Assembly (NCBI GenBank): GCA_002382665.1
Contig: DFZA01000011.1
Location: forward strand, 1 to 6,531
DNA from: Peptococcaceae bacterium UBA4068
GTDB lineage: Bacteria > Bacillota > Dehalobacteriia > UBA4068
Direction of reading: 5' to 3'
DNA: 6,531 nt
Below the pieces are notes generated by a model, which made no database searches, was not told the DNA's origin, and saw only the letters and a program-made list of their open reading frames with translations. A program made the position numbers and the translations under genes. This document shows, piece after piece, positions 3,859-6,531 of the stretch. Position 1 is the first letter of the stretch. Each line of letters opens with the position of its first letter.

Positions 3859-6102
3859 TTTTTCAAAGCGGACGCCGACAGCATCAAATATAGCGTTATT
3901 GATCGCTGATACGGTCGGCACGAGGCCTGATTCACCGGCGGCCTTGATGCCATAAGGACCATGCGGGTCGGCCACTTCGACCAAATTCAGTTCCATCTGA
4001 GGCATATCAATGGCGTTCGGAACCTTGTAGTCAACATAACCGTTGGTTCTCTGCACACCTTTTTCACGATAAACGCGCTCGGTCAACGCCATACCAATAC
4101 CCTGGACCAACGCGCCCTCAATCTGGCCTTCGCAGGTAGTGGGGTTAATGGTTGTACCAGTTTCCTGTGCGCAGAAAATATCGGTAATATCAATTTTACC
4201 GGTGGTAACGTCTACCTCAACCTGAGCAATCTGACAACCGGTGCAGAAAGAAACCAAGTCTTTCCAGAATTCTCTGCGGCCGGGAGAAAGATGAGCTTCA
4301 TGATCAACGAAACTACCCTTGGCACCTACTGGTTCTCCCAGATAGTTATAGCAGTAGCTGACGATATCATCAAAGGTTTTGCCGGTATCTTCATACTGTT
4401 TGTCGCCTAAGTCATTATAGATTTTCTCATCGATTATTGCTAATCTGTTCCAATCGCGCTCGAGCAATCTGCCGGCAGCTACCAATAGGTCTTTTTTAAC
4501 CTTTTGAGCAGCATCTTTTACTGAATGGCCGATAACAAACGATTGACGGCTGCCCCAGCAACCAAGTCCGTAAGGCATAGTGTCTGTACAATTGTCGACT
4601 ATTCTCACGCGATCAGCGTTTAAGCCTAACTCTTCCATGACGATCTGCAGCATTACGGTATGGATACCTTGGCCGGATTCACAGGAATCGGTGATCAGAG
4701 TAACAATGCCGTCCTCAGATACCTTCAAGAAGGTGTCTTGCGAATCAAAACCGTAATAACGTCCGCCGGAAGCGGCATGGACAAAGGTAGCAAAGCCGGT
4801 ACCGACCAACTTGTTACCCTTTCTACCGGATGCGGCGCGTTTTTGGGCCCATTTACCTTGAGTAAGAGCCGCTTCATAGCATTCTTTCTGAGCGCAGGTA
4901 GCAAAGAAAGCGCCGTCCGGATTGCTGTCACCGGGCAGCAACGGATTCTTTTTACGCAACTCGATCGGATCCATACCCAGATGCTCGGCGATCCGGTCCA
5001 TTTGCGTTTCCTGAGCAAAGTTGCATTGGGGATTGCCGAAACCGCGGAAAGCGGTGCCGCCCTGGTTGTTGGTATAAACGCCACGGCAATGGAATCTGGC
5101 ATTTTCAACCTTATAGAGCAGGTCCATCATACCGCCACCAAACCAGGCGATAGAAACAGCCTTACTGTTGTAGGCGCCGTTATCGACGATCAGTTCGGTA
5201 TCCTGAGCAACAATCCGTCCATCCTTATTGTAACCTGTTTTGAAATTGATAATAAAAGGATAACGACCGCGCGAAGCCATTAATTCTTCTTCACGGCTGT
5301 TGATGATGCGAACAGGACGGTCCTGGCAGTATTTGGAAAGCAGAACCGCAAGGGGAACCATCACATCGATGGCGCTCTTCTGACCGAATCCGCCGCCGAT
5401 ACGCGTAGGATTAACAGTAACTTTGCGCGGAGGCACTTGGAAAATGCCGGCCATACCTTGACGCATTAGATGCGGAGCCTGGAAAGGACCCCATAACGCG
5501 AAGCTGCCTCTGGAATTATTCCACTGGGCAACAACGCCGCAAGTCTCCATGCAGCAGTGGGCTACCATACCAGTAGTATATTTGTGTTCCATAATATAAT
5601 CGCATTCGGCAAAAGCTTTGTCAACATCGCCGAATCCCTGAGGAAATTCAAAAGCTACGTTAGATGTGCCTTCCGGATGAACAAGTGTTGCGCCTTCTTT
5701 TAAGGCTTCTTCGGGATCGTAAATGCCCTCTAGGGGTTCGTATTCAACCTTAATCAAATCCAATGCTCTGGTGGCGATCAATTCGGTATCGGCAGCTACG
5801 GCCGCCACTTCATCGCCGGCAAAACGAACATAGTCTTTTGCCAAAAAGAATTTATCATCCTGGAAACTATAATCGGCGGTATCTTCATAAGTCATAACTT
5901 TACGCACGCCGGGCAGCGCTTCCGCAGCCGATTTATCAATACTTTTAATTTTCGCAAAAGGATATGGACTGCGTAAAATCTTACCGTATAAACAACCCTG
6001 GAATTCTGTATCCGGTAAATATTTTTGGGTACCTGTTACTTTATCAAGAGCATCAAAACGGGCAATCGGTTTACCTATAACTTTCAAATCCGGTCTTTCC
6101 AT
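3802..6102 (-). CDS. Molybdenum hydroxylase catalytic subunit (Mop-B), xanthine dehydrogenase family
   Basis: A 766-residue paralogue of Mop-A, roughly 60% identical by eye and collinear throughout. It shows the same family motifs: WGPFQAPH at 204-211, GGGFGQK at 236-242, TAFRGFG at 350-356 (R353), GQG at 477-479, GSRQ at 517-520 and the catalytic glutamate E724 in AAGESG. At the position of the purine-binding glutamate of xanthine dehydrogenase it has S243, where Mop-A has valine, so the two probably differ in substrate and neither is a clear xanthine dehydrogenase. No signal peptide or membrane segment is seen, which fits a cytoplasmic enzyme. Its ATG overlaps the stop of the 2Fe-2S gene (TAATG), with GAAGGGGGG as binding site, so the two are translationally coupled. 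The FAD subunit is expected just beyond the right edge. This cassette looks intact and is the more likely functional enzyme. Substrate unknown. Confidence 0.93.
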   Translation of the reverse strand: MERPDLKVIGKPIARFDALDKVTGTQKYLPDTEFQGCLYGKILRSPYPFAKIKSIDKSAAEALPGVRKVMTYEDTADYSFQDDKFFLAKDYVRFAGDEVAAVAADTELIATRALDLIKVEYEPLEGIYDPEEALKEGATLVHPEGTSNVAFEFPQGFGDVDKAFAECDYIMEHKYTTGMVAHCCMETCGVVAQWNNSRGSFALWGPFQAPHLMRQGMAGIFQVPPRKVTVNPTRIGGGFGQKSAIDVMVPLAVLLSKYCQDRPVRIINSREEELMASRGRYPFIINFKTGYNKDGRIVAQDTELIVDNGAYNSKAVSIAWFGGGMMDLLYKVENARFHCRGVYTNNQGGTAFRGFGNPQCNFAQETQMDRIAEHLGMDPIELRKKNPLLPGDSNPDGAFFATCAQKECYEAALTQGKWAQKRAASGRKGNKLVGTGFATFVHAASGGRYYGFDSQDTFLKVSEDGIVTLITDSCESGQGIHTVMLQIVMEELGLNADRVRIVDNCTDTMPYGLGCWGSRQSFVIGHSVKDAAQKVKKDLLVAAGRLLERDWNRLAIIDEKIYNDLGDKQYEDTGKTFDDIVSYCYNYLGEPVGAKGSFVDHEAHLSPGRREFWKDLVSFCTGCQIAQVEVDVTTGKIDITDIFCAQETGTTINPTTCEGQIEGALVQGIGMALTERVYREKGVQRTNGYVDYKVPNAIDMPQMELNLVEVADPHGPYGIKAAGESGLVPTVSAINNAIFDAVGVRFEKLPILPEDVLRALKEKGIK

Positions 6103-6240
6103 TATTTCTGCCCCCCTTCTTGCATGTTTTGAGCAGCTTTTTGTATAGCCTTAACTATCTTTACATAACCGGTGCAACGGCAAATATTGCCGCCGATACC
6201 TTTTCTGATTTCTTTTTCGCTAGGATTGGGGTTCTCATTT
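6102..6240. repeat. 139-base block about 94% identical to 2909-3047
   Basis: The end of the intact 2Fe-2S gene, matching the end of the hybrid gene without gaps. The parallel block runs on, with lower similarity, into the first codons of the two catalytic-subunit genes. Confidence 0.9.
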
Positions 6241-6531
6241 AACAGCTGTACGCCGCTTAGGACCATACCCGGTGTGCAATATCCGCACTGAATTGCGCCT
6301 TCTTCTACAAACGCTTGCTGTACAGGATGTAATTGGCCGTCCTTTGCCAATCCTTCTACTGTCGTAATATCCGCGCCATCGGCTTCTACTGCCAATATCA
6401 GGCACGAGGTTGCTGTTTTGCCATTATATATTACAGTGCATGCTCCGCAGTCGCCGGTGCCGCAGCCTTCCTTCACTCCCGTGAATTGCAGCTTGTCCCG
6501 CAGTATCTGCAGCAGCGTTTCATTCGGCTTT
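6102..6531 (-). CDS. Molybdenum hydroxylase 2Fe-2S subunit, N-terminus cut by the window edge
   Basis: The small iron-sulfur subunit carries electrons from the molybdenum centre of the catalytic subunit to the FAD subunit. The frame is open to the right edge; 142 residues are visible (first residues KPNETLLQIL) out of a usual length of about 155-165, so only some 15-20 are missing. An in-frame GTG at 6474-6476 lies inside the first cluster-binding domain and is not the true start. All eight cluster cysteines are present: in visible numbering C23, C28, C31 and C43 for the plant-ferredoxin-like cluster, and C82, C85 (QCGYCTPG), C117 and C119 (NICRCTGY) for the helical-domain cluster. The stop overlaps the Mop-B start as TAATG, so the two are one translational unit. 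Its last 139 bases recur in the hybrid gene at 2909. The name coxS or xdhC would be a guess, so none is given. Confidence 0.95.
   Translation of the reverse strand, partial: KPNETLLQILRDKLQFTGVKEGCGTGDCGACTVIYNGKTATSCLILAVEADGADITTVEGLAKDGQLHPVQQAFVEEGAIQCGYCTPGMVLSGVQLLNENPNPSEKEIRKGIGGNICRCTGYVKIVKAIQKAAQNMQEGGQK

Noticed and set aside
3961..4410. Plus-strand open frame of 149 codons
   Set aside because: Antisense to Mop-B, with no recognisable motif and no start signal.
4660..5283. Plus-strand open frame of 207 codons
   Set aside because: It lies wholly antisense to Mop-B, a protein with clear family motifs; no ribosome binding site or recognisable domain is seen, and the frame is explained by codon bias of the opposite strand.
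3802..6102. Aerobic CO dehydrogenase large subunit (CoxL)
   Set aside because: The CoxL active-site loop with its cysteine (AYRCSFR) is absent; the corresponding place reads TAFRGFG, as in xanthine dehydrogenase-type enzymes.
6474..6476. GTG as the start of the 2Fe-2S subunit
   Set aside because: The frame stays open to the window edge and encodes conserved family sequence (KPNETLLQIL and onward) upstream of it, so the gene is cut by the edge rather than starting here.

Overview
The window reads as part of a low-to-moderate GC, Gram-positive-type anaerobe chromosome (Firmicutes; Clostridia or Negativicutes is my best guess). The reasons are strong AGGAGG-type ribosome binding sites, tightly packed overlapping genes, and the presence of several molybdenum hydroxylase cassettes, which are common in anaerobic Firmicutes. 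The genus cannot be told from the sequence.

All convincing genes lie on the minus strand, so transcription runs from right to left. From the right edge: (1) the 2Fe-2S subunit of a molybdenum hydroxylase, cut by the window edge (6102-6531); (2) a complete molybdopterin-binding catalytic subunit, called Mop-B here (3802-6102); (3) a 512-base gap (3290-3801) with a hairpin just behind Mop-B and the decayed remains of a third catalytic-subunit gene; (4) a small hybrid gene (2909-3289) whose first 80 codons come from an FAD-subunit gene and whose last 46 come from a 2Fe-2S-subunit gene; (5) a second complete catalytic subunit, Mop-A (588-2909); (6) a terminator region (437-571); (7) a regulatory-looking region (9-375) leading to a gene that starts at the left edge and runs out of the window.

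The catalytic subunits belong to the xanthine dehydrogenase/aldehyde oxidase/CO dehydrogenase large-subunit superfamily. Both keep the molybdopterin-binding motifs and the catalytic glutamate. Neither has the CO dehydrogenase active-site loop, and neither has the purine-contacting glutamate of xanthine dehydrogenase, so the substrate is unknown. The ancestral unit was probably FAD subunit, 2Fe-2S subunit, catalytic subunit, present in at least two tandem copies. The Mop-A unit has lost most of its electron-transfer subunits through an internal deletion that fused their ends in frame. Mop-A therefore either borrows the electron-transfer subunits of the neighbouring unit or is on its way out.

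The main points of interest are the hybrid gene, the frameshifted catalytic-subunit remnant, blocks of near-perfect identity between the two cassettes that contrast with their otherwise diverged sequence, and a tandem leader on the left made of repeated hairpin elements and ribosome binding sites with no start codon. I see no tRNA, rRNA, CRISPR array or transposase gene.
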